From: an uncultured Cyclobacteriaceae bacterium
GTDB taxonomy: Bacteria; Bacteroidota; Bacteroidia; Cytophagales; Cyclobacteriaceae
Direction: 5' to 3'
Assembly (NCBI GenBank): GCA_937958005.1
Contig: CALGOB010000040.1
Location: forward strand, 93,212-157,211
Length of the DNA: 64,000 nucleotides
A model generated the notes under the pieces. The model did no database searches. It was not told the origin of the DNA and saw nothing but the letters and a program-made list of their open reading frames with translations. This document shows positions 9,205-18,466 of this stretch, one piece after another. A program made the translations under genes and the position numbers. The stretch's first letter is position 1, and each line of letters begins with the position of its first letter.

Positions 9205-10845
9205 TTATTCAACAGTTAATAACCATAATTTAGATAAGCCATTCTTGACTTGAAGGGCTTTCCTACGTTCCTTAGCCATTTTTAAATTCTTGGATTGAAA
9301 TATTACAGTGTAATAAAGATCCGTTTCGGTAACATACCCTACAATTACGTCTCTATAACCTTTTTCAAATAATTGATCACTGAAATCTTCCGCTCTGTCA
9401 AAGACTTTGAAGGATCCTGCTACTACATAGTTCCCAGTTTCAAGTTCTAAGATATTGTCTCCTTTTTTTACTTTTTTAGGTACGTTTGACCTAGAAAGCT
9501 GAGCTATGCTTCGCTGATCATTTGTATGATCAACCACTTCGTTTTCTATATATATAATAGGGGCATTATCATCTAAACCTAGTTCTTGATTATTAGGTTG
9601 CTTACTGACTTTAGAATTTTCGTTGTTTTGGTTTTTGCTAGGATCTTGGGTTTTAATTTGGGAATCGTTTCTAATATTTTTAATTCTATTTTTTAAAGCA
9701 TCTGCTCGCTCTTGCCTTTTTTCTTCTGGGGTTTTTTCTATTACTTCGTCATTTTTAGGATTGTCATCAGGTGAATTAACTTCTGTTTTGTTAACTTCCA
9801 CATCCTTGTTTCCTTCTTTTTCTTCTAGATCATTATTTTGATTTTGCAAGGCAATTTGCTTCTCTTTTTGCAATTTAAGTGCTTCTGCTTTTGCTTGCCT
9901 TTCTTCTGCTGTTAACCTATGACTTTTAATAAAAGAAGATACATGCTCTGCATGTTCTTTTCTTGTACCTAGATGGTAGCCAATATGCACTTCAAGAGTA
10001 GGGCCTAATAAATCACTGAAATTACTGTTGCCTAAATCGTAAGCAAAGCCGACTCCTATTTTTTCTTTGATCTTTGTACCAAAAAGTGCAATAAAACCTG
10101 CATCTTGTCTAAAAGAAGCTCCTACCCATACAATGTGTTTCAGGTGTGTTATTAAAGCAGCCTCAAACTGATTTCCTAAATTTTTATCTAATCTATATAA
10201 TAAGTGTGGCTCAAATGCAAAATCATCAGAGACATGGCCTCTATAATTAATTTTGAGTAATGCTTCATCTAGAGGATCCACTCTTATTTGAGAGAAACTT
10301 TCTGAACCAATTATTTCATAACCAATTAGATTAGGGAGGGCGACACCAAAATTAAAATGCCCAAAATGATAGGTGGCTCCAAATTCTGCGAGTGTGAAGG
10401 TGGCTGATTCTGATAAGGAAGCAAAGGCAGGATCTGCGGGAGAATCAAAACCATCAGTATTGATAGATCTAGTGCCAAAACCTAAAGATAGACCAAACCT
10501 TAAATAATGCTTTCTGTCCAGAGCAAGTAAATAACTAGCACTTCCTCTTACAGAAGTAGTATTTATAAATTGTTCTTGTTCATTAAAAAAAGAACCACCA
10601 ACGGCAATCCCCCCTTTTAGCGGAGTATGGAAACTTAAGTGGGATATAGCTGGAGCGCCATCAATATTACTCCATTGTTTTCTATAAGCAGCAAAAAAAA
10701 CAGAGTGCCCCTCAACACCTGCGTATGCCGGATTATACACAAATGGATTGATGAAAAATTGACTCAATACGCGAGATTGTTGTGCTTGAGATTCCATCCA
10801 AGGAAATAGCACCATCGCAACAATTAGATAGACTAATTTTTTCAT
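9205..10845 (-). CDS. PorP/SprF-family outer-membrane barrel with C-terminal SPOR domain
   Basis: The product has 546 residues from the ATG at 10845; an in-frame GTG lies seven codons upstream, but the ATG starts a proper signal peptide (MKKLVYLIVAMVLFPWMESQAQ). Residues ~25-310 show the PorP/SprF signature: SQFFINPFVYNPAYAG, then RKQW and GAP, and alternating beta strands. Next comes a ~150-residue linker rich in K, E, N and Q. The last ~80 residues (YVVAGSFKVFDRAEDF to the end) look like a SPOR peptidoglycan-binding domain. PorP/SprF proteins partner with T9SS type B cargo, and a type B protein gene starts 10 bases downstream, so the pair very likely works together. The SPOR extension is unusual for this family and could tie the barrel to peptidoglycan. 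Confidence 0.88.
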   Translation of the reverse strand: MKKLVYLIVAMVLFPWMESQAQQSRVLSQFFINPFVYNPAYAGVEGHSVFFAAYRKQWSNIDGAPAISHLSFHTPLKGGIAVGGSFFNEQEQFINTTSVRGSASYLLALDRKHYLRFGLSLGFGTRSINTDGFDSPADPAFASLSESATFTLAEFGATYHFGHFNFGVALPNLIGYEIIGSESFSQIRVDPLDEALLKINYRGHVSDDFAFEPHLLYRLDKNLGNQFEAALITHLKHIVWVGASFRQDAGFIALFGTKIKEKIGVGFAYDLGNSNFSDLLGPTLEVHIGYHLGTRKEHAEHVSSFIKSHRLTAEERQAKAEALKLQKEKQIALQNQNNDLEEKEGNKDVEVNKTEVNSPDDNPKNDEVIEKTPEEKRQERADALKNRIKNIRNDSQIKTQDPSKNQNNENSKVSKQPNNQELGLDDNAPIIYIENEVVDHTNDQRSIAQLSRSNVPKKVKKGDNILELETGNYVVAGSFKVFDRAEDFSDQLFEKGYRDVIVGYVTETDLYYTVIFQSKNLKMAKERRKALQVKNGLSKLWLLTVE

Positions 10846-11033
10846 AACATTCAATACCCTATTCACCTATGTCTCAAATAAACTCAAAATTACCCAAAAA
10901 ACCCTAAAAAATTGATTTTCTTAGACCAAACAATGTTTTTTTTAGACAATTCGACTTAAAATAACTAAATTTAGAAGGAAACTGACTATTTTTGATTGTA
11001 ACTTGTAAATATTGAATTGTAATTTTTCTTGAA

Positions 11034-11876
11034 ATGGTGTTAAGAATTTGCTGGTTTATGTGCCTTTTATTAATGTCTAATATGGCAATGGCACAATTTT
11101 GGTTTGGTGCAAGAGTGGGTTTTCACAGAAACGATTATAGATATCAGGATAATGAAACACGTTTTGTTGAATTGAACGGAGGAGACTTGTTTCAAAATGA
11201 ATTGTACGCGCCTGTAAGAGCTGACTATAACTTTGAGTTTGGTGGTACTGCTACTTATACAGCAACAGATATATATTCAGTTCACGTAGAGTTGAATTTT
11301 GAGCGCTACAAAAAAAGTGTTAGTAGTTTGGAAGGTGCTTTTCAAATTGACAATTCATTTACTTACAATTACCTTTCTTTACCTCTATTAATGAGAATTA
11401 GTTTTGGTAGGGGGCCTATTCATTATTACGGTAATCTAGGCCCTAAAATAAGTTACTTGACTGTTGCGACCGGTACGGTATTTAATCAGAATTTTGTTGA
11501 GAATAGATTAGGCCCAAGAGATGTTAGGTTTGTTTTTGATGCTAATGATGCTTTGAACGATGCTTCAAAAGTAGTTTTGGAAGAGCCGAACAGAATACAA
11601 TATTCTTTGAATTTTGGAGGAGGGGTATTAGTAGATTTAAGTACAGGTGGCAGATTAATGATAGACCTTCGTTATAGTTGGGGACATTCTAATTTAGGTT
11701 TAAATAGAGATTCACAGCTTTTTGGATTAGGTGAAAACGTAGAGGTTTCGAATCAAAGCATTTCATTTTCAGTTGGTTATGCAATTCCATACAACCCTGC
11801 TGAATTGCTGAAAGGCAGCTCTACTAATGAACTATTAAATAGTTCAAGAAAGAAGCGAAAAAGAAAAAATAGGTAG
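11034..11876 (+). CDS. PorT-like outer-membrane beta-barrel protein
   Basis: The product has 280 residues. It has an N-terminal signal peptide ending at MAMAQ, followed by amphipathic beta strands with regular aromatic residues (FWFGARVGFHRNDY, YNYLSLPLLMRISFG, GGGVLVDLSTGGRLMIDLRY). This is the pattern of the outer-membrane beta-barrel (PorT-like) families common in Bacteroidota. The C-terminus is strongly basic (KKRKRKNR), which is odd for a barrel. It is divergently transcribed from the PorP/SprF-like gene, and its stop codon overlaps the GTG start of the next gene by one base (TAGTG), so the two are probably translationally coupled. Specific function is unknown; barrel assignment is good, but PorT itself is not implied. 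Confidence 0.75.
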   Translation: MVLRICWFMCLLLMSNMAMAQFWFGARVGFHRNDYRYQDNETRFVELNGGDLFQNELYAPVRADYNFEFGGTATYTATDIYSVHVELNFERYKKSVSSLEGAFQIDNSFTYNYLSLPLLMRISFGRGPIHYYGNLGPKISYLTVATGTVFNQNFVENRLGPRDVRFVFDANDALNDASKVVLEEPNRIQYSLNFGGGVLVDLSTGGRLMIDLRYSWGHSNLGLNRDSQLFGLGENVEVSNQSISFSVGYAIPYNPAELLKGSSTNELLNSSRKKRKRKNR

Positions 11877-12778
11877 TGTTTAAAGTTGCTTGGTCACCTA
11901 TTTATAAGTTAGATCTACCTCCAAAACATAGGTTTCCGATGGAAAAATATGAGTTATTACCTAAACAACTTATTTACGAAGGAACATTAAATGAGAGTAA
12001 TTTTTTTGAACCTGGAACTTTAGATGAGAAGGATATCTTAAGAGTTCATAGCCCAAACTATTGGAGTAAACTAGAAAATCAATTATTAACAAAAGCTGAA
12101 ATAAGAAGGACAGGTTTTCCTTTATCTAAACAATTAATAATCAGAGAGACTGTAATAGCTAAAGGAACTATAGAATGTTCACTTTATGCCCTTAAGTATG
12201 GGGTTTCAATGAATATAGCAGGAGGTACTCATCACGCTTATCCAGATAGAGGAGAAGGGTTCTGTTTGTTGAATGATATTGGAATAGCTGCATCCTATCT
12301 TTTAGAAAAGAAATTAGTGAAGAAAGTTTTGGTTATTGATTTGGATGTGCATCAGGGAAACGGTACTGCTTCTATGTTCAAGGGAAATAAGGAAGTCTTT
12401 ACTCTAAGCATACATGGAGAAAATAACTACCCTTTGAAAAAAGAATTGTCAGACTTAGATGTTGCTTTACCAGACCATACGGGAGACAGTTTTTACTTAG
12501 AGAAACTTTACAAATCTTTAGAATTTGTCTTTAATGAATTTTCACCCGATTTTGTATATTACCAATCTGGAGTAGATGTTTTACGGAGTGATAAACTGGG
12601 GAGGCTTGGAATGTCTATTGATGGGTGTAGAAAAAGAGATCATTTAGTCTTGAATAAATGTTATAGTCATTCAGTTCCTTTAGTGGCATGTATGGGGGGA
12701 GGATATTCAGAAAAAATTTCTATTATAGTAGATGCACATGCCAATACTTACAGAGAGGCAGTTAGTATTTTCTTTTAA
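11876..12778 (+). CDS. Histone deacetylase / acetoin-utilisation (AcuC-like) family amidohydrolase
   Basis: The product has 300 residues. The start is a GTG overlapping the previous stop; the encoded N-terminus (FKVAWSPIYKLDLPPKHRFPMEKYE) matches the usual start of bacterial HDAC-family proteins, so the GTG is accepted. Zinc-amidohydrolase landmarks are present: GGTHHAYPDRGEGFCLLND (catalytic His pair), VIDLDVHQGNGTA (metal-binding D and H), YQSGVDVL (metal Asp), and a late GGGY loop. The family removes acyl groups from lysines or polyamines or hydrolyses related amides; the substrate cannot be told from sequence. The protein is cytoplasmic with no signal peptide. It sits between a barrel gene and a rhomboid gene in a short operon with no evident functional link. 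Confidence 0.9.
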   Translation: MFKVAWSPIYKLDLPPKHRFPMEKYELLPKQLIYEGTLNESNFFEPGTLDEKDILRVHSPNYWSKLENQLLTKAEIRRTGFPLSKQLIIRETVIAKGTIECSLYALKYGVSMNIAGGTHHAYPDRGEGFCLLNDIGIAASYLLEKKLVKKVLVIDLDVHQGNGTASMFKGNKEVFTLSIHGENNYPLKKELSDLDVALPDHTGDSFYLEKLYKSLEFVFNEFSPDFVYYQSGVDVLRSDKLGRLGMSIDGCRKRDHLVLNKCYSHSVPLVACMGGGYSEKISIIVDAHANTYREAVSIFF

Positions 12779-12789
12779 GTCTAGTCAAA

Positions 12790-13437
12790 ATGGATAAGGA
12801 ACAGAATAATCTGCCCCAGCTAAACAAAGTTATCAGAAAAGTGTTTTTTTTGATTTCATTAATTTTCATTCTTTTTTTTATAGAATTAGCCTTTAATCAA
12901 GAATGGTATTGGTTGGGTTTGAGGCCAAGAAGAATAATTGGTTTATTAGGTATTTTAACTTCTCCTTTTAAGCATCATGATATAAGTCATTTACTCAATA
13001 ATAGCCTACTGTTGATTGTGCTGCTTTTTGGGTTCTTTATTCATTTTTTTCACCAAAAACCATATGGTAAGATTTTGACCATTTCAATTATTTGTAATAT
13101 ATGGTTATGGATAATTGGTAGGGATGCTTGGCATTATGGAGCAAGTGGAGTGGTTTATGGTTTATTCTTTTACATGTTATATATAGCGATTTTTCATAAA
13201 AGGAAAGAACTGTTTGTTTATCTGCTTAGCTGTTTAATGCTTTCTATTGGTTTTTTTGCAGGACTATTTCCTGGAAAACCCAATATTTCTTTTGAATCTC
13301 ATGTTCTAGGGGGGATTTCTGGATTATTGGTGGCTTTTTTTGAGAAAAAACGAAAGAAGTTTAAAAATCCCACTAATAATATTAGCTTTACAAGCGAAAA
13401 GGATTACCACTACGAGTTTAAGGAAAATACTAAATAA
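12790..13437 (+). CDS. Rhomboid-family intramembrane serine protease
   Basis: The product has 215 residues with about six hydrophobic segments. Rhomboid hallmarks are visible: the HHDISHLLNN segment (HxxxHxxxN in the second helix), GRDAWHYGASGVVYG carrying the catalytic Ser of the GxSG motif, and SHVLGGISG carrying the catalytic His. The protein should cleave transmembrane helices within the inner membrane. The C-terminal tail is basic and cytoplasmic. It lies 11 bases after the HDAC-family gene. A paralogue with the same spacing of motifs (RPR, HxxxH, GRD-xxH-GASG) is encoded at 62732-63289. Substrates are unknown. Confidence 0.88.
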   Translation: MDKEQNNLPQLNKVIRKVFFLISLIFILFFIELAFNQEWYWLGLRPRRIIGLLGILTSPFKHHDISHLLNNSLLLIVLLFGFFIHFFHQKPYGKILTISIICNIWLWIIGRDAWHYGASGVVYGLFFYMLYIAIFHKRKELFVYLLSCLMLSIGFFAGLFPGKPNISFESHVLGGISGLLVAFFEKKRKKFKNPTNNISFTSEKDYHYEFKENTK

Positions 13438-13629
13438 ATAATTTTAGTATGATTTAATGATATTTTAAGAAGAAGTCATGTCTGCTTAGCGCATGTTTTT
13501 TATTGATTATTAGCTATATTACGATTAAAGATTCAATTTTACTCAGTTATAGTTATGTGTTAATGATGCATATAGACTAATTTTCTTAAAAAATTAAATT
13601 GATTTAAAGGGGGGGTAAACGAATAGTTT

Positions 13630-16600
13630 GTGATTAAATCTTTATTAAAATTTCTCGGAGGTGAGCCAGGTGAAGAGAAACCAATGTTATTACTGTTAGG
13701 TAAAGGTTTTTTTATGGGTATTTTTTTGGCTAGCTATCAGATAGGTTCTGAAGAGTTTTTTTTGAAGAGCCTTATTGGAGTTGATGAGCAGCTGAAAGAG
13801 TCCTACATAACATACTCGTTATTTATTACGGGACTTCTAGGTATCATTACTACTTCATTGTTTGTAACCTTACAAAAGAGATTGAAGTTCTCCACGTTAG
13901 CCGTGTCTAATGTTTTTATAATATTAGTAGCGGTCATATCTATCAGGTTTTTTTATGATGATCTAAGTAATATTTATGTATTAGAAAATCTTCCTTTGCT
14001 CCCTTTTGTCCTTTTTAGTTTAATTGGCCCTATTAGTGCTGTAACTCTACTTGGTTTTTGGGGCGTTTTTGGTAGAATGTTTAACTTAAAACAATCCAAA
14101 AGAATTATAGGAGGTATTGATACAGGGCAGTTAACGGCAACAATTATTGCTTTTTTTTCCATCCCATTACTTTCTAGTGAGCAATTTAAGATAATAGGAA
14201 AATCATATGATTTAATCACACTGTCTGCCATAGCAGCGGTAGGAATGATGATATTTGTGGTGCTGATTATAAGAAACTATAACTTAGATAAATCTACCTA
14301 TATAAATAATAAATTTACTAAGGTTAAAAGCTCTGAAAGTAAGCAATCTGTTTCCTACTTGCAGATCTTTACAAATCCATATATGAGGCTCATGTCACTT
14401 TTCATTGTTTTTTCGATGGGTGCAAGTGTTTTTGTAGAATTTACATTTATAAGTTCCACCACTATTATGATGGAAGAAAATGAAGGTGCTCTTAGAAATT
14501 TTTTAGGATATTTCAATGGGACTATTATGATTTTTAGTTTTATTATTCAGAGTTTCGTGAATGATAGAATCATTAATGACTACGGCTTACGCGTTGCATT
14601 GATGGTGATGCCGCTAGTACTCATTTTATTCATTGTAGCAGCTGTAATATCAGGGCATATTTATGGTTATGAAATAAAAACTGAGAATTACATTTATTTC
14701 TTTTTGTTTACATCTGTTGGGAAGTTGCTGACAGCCTCTTTGAAAGACGCACTTGAAAACCCTGCATTTAAAATGTTTTTCCTTCCATTGGATGTGAAAA
14801 TTAGGTTTGATGTACAAACAAGGGTAGAAGGTGTAATTAGTGAGGCAGCAACGCTTATTGCAGGTGCCATGCAGATTGGTATGGCTGCCTTGGTGTTTTT
14901 TAAATTGATACATTTCAGCTATTTTATCCTTCTGCTAGCAGTTGTTGTAATTTATTTAGCACACAGGTTATTTTTACAATATAAAATTACTTTGAAGAAT
15001 ACACTGGAAATCCAGAAAATTAACTACAAAGACCAAAGTATTAGAACAGAGACCAATGTTATTAATGCATTAAAAGCTGAAACATTAAGTAATAATCCTA
15101 CAGAGGTTATTAATGCCTTGAAAATACTGGAAAAGGTTGATCCAATTCAACTAGAACCTACCCTCATTACAACTCTACAATCTGAGAAAAAAAGAGTTAG
15201 GCTTTATTCGTATAAAAGATTGAACGACCTTTTATGTTTTGATCAGTTAGAACCTTTAATAGAGGAAGTTAAATTTGAAGATGATCCTAAACTATTAGAA
15301 CTTTCATCTAAAGTCATTGAAAACTTGAAGAAGGCGGAAAACCATGAGTTGAAGTTTTCTTCTATAAAAAAGTTAAGTCGTTCCATAGACGCTACGGATC
15401 GAGTATTAGGGGCTAGATTGCTTGCAAAATTAACTCAAGAGAGGTTTGTTCCTCTTTTGATGGATCTTATTAAAGATATCAATCCCCAAGTTAGGACTGC
15501 GGCTATGATTTCTGCAGGGAAGCTTAAAAGACCTGAGTTTTGGCCTGTTTTTATTGAAAACCTTCATTTGGCTACATATGGAAATATTGCTATGGCAGCT
15601 TTAGTAGAGGCAGGAGAATCTGTCCTTCCATTAGTTGACACAGCCTTTTACAAGACTAACCAACACCACCTAACTATGCTTAGGGTCATTCAAATTACTG
15701 GTAGAATAGGAGGTTATAGGGCTACCGAATTATTATGGAAAAAAATAGATTACCCCAATAAGCAATTAGTATCAGAAATTTTACAAACCCTTAGTTACCT
15801 AGGATTTAAAGCTAAGGATTTTCAAGCTGCAAGGATCAAATTATTTATAGATACGATTATTAGGAATCAAACTTGGAACCTAAAAGCACTTGAAGAATTG
15901 CCAAGAACAAGTAAAAATGATAGGCTGCTTAGAAATGCCCTACTAGAGGAGAATAAGCAAAATTATAACGACATATTCATGTTGTTGTCTATGATTTATG
16001 ATCCTCAAAGTATAGAATTGATTAAAGATAATATCGATTTAGATACAAGTGATAGTATTACTTTTGCTATTGAAATGCTCGATGTTTTTATAGAAGACGA
16101 ACTAAAGCCAACTTTATTTGCGGTACTTGAAGACGCTAAAGTAGAAGATAAACTAGCGAAATTACACCTACATTATGCACCAGAGAGTTTTGAGAATAAT
16201 GAAGATCTATTGTTACAGATATTAAATAGGGACTATAATTTTATCAATAGATGGACAAAGGTTTTAGCTGTCAATAGGTTAGGATATTTAGATAATGAAG
16301 AGGTTTCTATGAGCCTTATAGCTAATATATTCAATCCTGATATGTTCATTTTAGAAACAGTCTTTGCTTCTATTCATAAGAAAAATGAAGAACAATACTT
16401 TTACCATAGTAAAAGAATTAAACCTAATTTAAAAGCTGAAATTGATAGATCGATCATTCCACCTGTTTATAAAAATGAAGATGATTTTTATCATCAACGT
16501 AGACTGATGGTAGACAAAGCAATATTTTTGAAGGAAACCCCTTATTTTGAAAAATTGAATGGCATTGTTTTGATGGCTATTGCTGAAAATTCTGATGAGG

Positions 16601-16944
16601 TTGTACTTGATAAGGATATTGCCATAATAGAAAAAGGGGATAACGGAAATACCCCAATTTATATTATTTTGGATGGAGAGATTGAAGTGACAGATGAGGA
16701 AGGAAAAGTAAAAAAATTGAGGAGTGGAGATATTTTAGGAGAAAAAATTATTCTTGAATCTAGTGAATATGATTTTGAAGCTGTGGTTACAAAGAAGAGC
16801 ATTGTGCTAATGATCCGAAAAGAGGAGTTTTTTGACGCATTAACTATATATAAAGATCTAATATTTACTCAATTAAATATAATGACTGGTAAACAGCAAA
16901 CTGGAAAAGGAGAAGAAGAAATTGACTTCTCCATATTTGGTTAA
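13630..16944 (+). CDS. ATP/ADP-translocase-like (MFS fold) membrane protein fused to HEAT repeats and a cyclic-nucleotide-binding-like domain
   Basis: The product has 1104 residues. The start is GTG with an upstream purine stretch (AAAGGGGGGG). Residues ~15-450 contain about twelve hydrophobic segments resembling the nucleotide transporter (NTT/Tlc) branch of the MFS fold, with motifs such as GRMFNLKQSKRIIGGIDTGQ and PAFKMFFLPLDVKIRFDVQ. Residues ~470-880 are helical HEAT-like repeats (NALKILEKVD, GARLLAKLTQERFVPLLMDL, AAMISAGKLK). Residues ~985-1085 form a cNMP-binding beta-roll (YIILDGEIEV, SGDILGEKIIL). The phosphate-binding cassette lacks the usual Arg (ESSEYDFEAVV), so cyclic-nucleotide binding is doubtful. 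It is first in a five-gene operon with the TIR-like and STAND genes. Transport substrate, if any, is unknown; it may be a membrane scaffold or sensor. Confidence 0.82.
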   Translation: MIKSLLKFLGGEPGEEKPMLLLLGKGFFMGIFLASYQIGSEEFFLKSLIGVDEQLKESYITYSLFITGLLGIITTSLFVTLQKRLKFSTLAVSNVFIILVAVISIRFFYDDLSNIYVLENLPLLPFVLFSLIGPISAVTLLGFWGVFGRMFNLKQSKRIIGGIDTGQLTATIIAFFSIPLLSSEQFKIIGKSYDLITLSAIAAVGMMIFVVLIIRNYNLDKSTYINNKFTKVKSSESKQSVSYLQIFTNPYMRLMSLFIVFSMGASVFVEFTFISSTTIMMEENEGALRNFLGYFNGTIMIFSFIIQSFVNDRIINDYGLRVALMVMPLVLILFIVAAVISGHIYGYEIKTENYIYFFLFTSVGKLLTASLKDALENPAFKMFFLPLDVKIRFDVQTRVEGVISEAATLIAGAMQIGMAALVFFKLIHFSYFILLLAVVVIYLAHRLFLQYKITLKNTLEIQKINYKDQSIRTETNVINALKAETLSNNPTEVINALKILEKVDPIQLEPTLITTLQSEKKRVRLYSYKRLNDLLCFDQLEPLIEEVKFEDDPKLLELSSKVIENLKKAENHELKFSSIKKLSRSIDATDRVLGARLLAKLTQERFVPLLMDLIKDINPQVRTAAMISAGKLKRPEFWPVFIENLHLATYGNIAMAALVEAGESVLPLVDTAFYKTNQHHLTMLRVIQITGRIGGYRATELLWKKIDYPNKQLVSEILQTLSYLGFKAKDFQAARIKLFIDTIIRNQTWNLKALEELPRTSKNDRLLRNALLEENKQNYNDIFMLLSMIYDPQSIELIKDNIDLDTSDSITFAIEMLDVFIEDELKPTLFAVLEDAKVEDKLAKLHLHYAPESFENNEDLLLQILNRDYNFINRWTKVLAVNRLGYLDNEEVSMSLIANIFNPDMFILETVFASIHKKNEEQYFYHSKRIKPNLKAEIDRSIIPPVYKNEDDFYHQRRLMVDKAIFLKETPYFEKLNGIVLMAIAENSDEVVLDKDIAIIEKGDNGNTPIYIILDGEIEVTDEEGKVKKLRSGDILGEKIILESSEYDFEAVVTKKSIVLMIRKEEFFDALTIYKDLIFTQLNIMTGKQQTGKGEEEIDFSIFG

Positions 16945-16962
16945 TTATTGAAATATGAAGGA

Positions 16963-18465
16963 ATGAGATTTGAATTTGATATAATACTTAGTTACGCTAC
17001 TGAAGATGATCAGCCTCTATCAGGTACTGATAAAGGGTGGATTTCAAATTTCAAGAAATTTTTGATTACTCTTTTTTCTCAAATATCAAAAGACAAGCCT
17101 AAAATCTTAGAAGTTACAGAGCTTGACGAAATTGAGTCTATTGAGAATAAATCTATGGTTTATATTGCTATTCTTTCAGAATCTTTTTTTCGACACCAAG
17201 AATTAACTGAACTTTTAGATGTTTATGCTAAAAATGCAGTGAAACAGGGTAACCTTGAGCTATCAGGTATTGGAAGACTTTTTAAAGTTGTAAAACAACC
17301 GATCAATATTGATAATTATTTACCAGATTATGAAGATCTAATCCCTTACGATTTTTATCAAGTAGATCCACGTACGGGTGAGGCTACAGAATATGAACGT
17401 TTTTTTGGAGATCAAGCAGAACGAGCATTTTGGATGAAACTTGTTGATATGGCATATGATATATCTGAATATGGCCAGTCATTCAAAGAGCACGATGAAG
17501 AGCAGAGGAAAAAGGAAGTTGATAAAGAAAAAACCGTTTACCTTGCTAGTACCGGAGTGGATATGATTATCAAGCGTGATATCATAAAACGGGAATTAAT
17601 ACGGCATGGTTATAAGGTATTACCTGATCATTCTCTACCTAAAGAAATGGGTGCATTGTCTCATAATGTAGAGGAAGATCTTAATAGATGCCGTTTATCC
17701 ATTCACTTAGTAGGGGAGGATTATGGTTATAAATGTAAAGGGTCAGACTTGTCTGTAGTAGAGATTCAAAATAAGATTGCATCTGAATACAGTCAAAAGA
17801 TGGCAAAAAGAACTGTTGATGAGAAATCAAATGATCCATTTAGTAGATTAATATGGCTTTCGCCAAATTTGAAAAATGTGACCGAAAGACAGCGGTTGTT
17901 TATAGAAGGTTTGAAAACAGATGCTGCTATGTTAGATGAAGCTGAAGTTTTAAAAATAACTTTGCAAGAGTTTAAATCTATCATTAGATCAGAATTGGTA
18001 ACGGGGGGTAGATTTAATAACCAAAGAGAAATCAAAGGGTTTTCACCTGATCCAGAAAACTTGAATAATCCATTGATCTACTTGATTTGTGATAAACCAA
18101 ACATAGATTCTGTAAGCCCAATTAAAAAATGTTTAGAAAAGAAAGGGTATAGGGTTGTTTTGCCAACCTATGAGGGTGATTTGGTGGATTTGAGATACAT
18201 TCATCAAGAAAATTTAAGGAGATGTGATGCCTCGTTGATATATTGTGGAAATTCATCTGAAGATTGGGTAAATGCAAAATTACAAGACTTATTAAAAGCA
18301 CCAGGTTTTGGTAGGCAAAAACCTATTTTGGCTAAAGCTTTATATACCAATAGTCAAAACGAAATATACCAGCGAAAAGCTGCTCAGAATAGAGCAATTA
18401 TTTTAGAGGGGGGAGTAATTTTTGAGGAAAAAGAACTAGACCCTTTTCTAAGTAAATTGAAGTAA
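16963..18465 (+). CDS. Multi-TIR-like protein (TIR / DUF4062 / TIR-like modules)
   Basis: The product has 500 residues from the ATG at 16963; a TTG five codons upstream is an alternative start lying three bases after the previous stop. Three alpha/beta modules are seen. The first (~1-175) opens FDIILSYATEDDQP, a TIR strand-A box, and contains SESFFRHQELTELL, where a Glu sits where TIR NADases carry their catalytic Glu. The second (~190-340) resembles DUF4062 (VYLASTGVDMIIKRDIIKRE ... RLSIHLVGEDYG). The third (~365-495) is again TIR-like (IYLICDKPNID ... CLEKKGYRVVLP ... CDASLIYCGNSSEDWV). No signal peptide is seen, so it is cytoplasmic. One base separates it from the STAND NTPase gene, which suggests it is the signalling adaptor or effector of that NTPase. 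Enzyme activity is unproven. Confidence 0.78.
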   Translation: MRFEFDIILSYATEDDQPLSGTDKGWISNFKKFLITLFSQISKDKPKILEVTELDEIESIENKSMVYIAILSESFFRHQELTELLDVYAKNAVKQGNLELSGIGRLFKVVKQPINIDNYLPDYEDLIPYDFYQVDPRTGEATEYERFFGDQAERAFWMKLVDMAYDISEYGQSFKEHDEEQRKKEVDKEKTVYLASTGVDMIIKRDIIKRELIRHGYKVLPDHSLPKEMGALSHNVEEDLNRCRLSIHLVGEDYGYKCKGSDLSVVEIQNKIASEYSQKMAKRTVDEKSNDPFSRLIWLSPNLKNVTERQRLFIEGLKTDAAMLDEAEVLKITLQEFKSIIRSELVTGGRFNNQREIKGFSPDPENLNNPLIYLICDKPNIDSVSPIKKCLEKKGYRVVLPTYEGDLVDLRYIHQENLRRCDASLIYCGNSSEDWVNAKLQDLLKAPGFGRQKPILAKALYTNSQNEIYQRKAAQNRAIILEGGVIFEEKELDPFLSKLK

Positions 18466-18466
18466 A

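Noticed and set aside
9195..9212. TTG start for the type B protein overlapping the barrel gene
   Set aside because: The ATG at 9194 begins the signal peptide directly and avoids the overlap.
13480..13506. CATG...CATG followed by a T run, considered as a terminator before the NTT-like gene
   Set aside because: Only four base pairs form cleanly; too weak to annotate.
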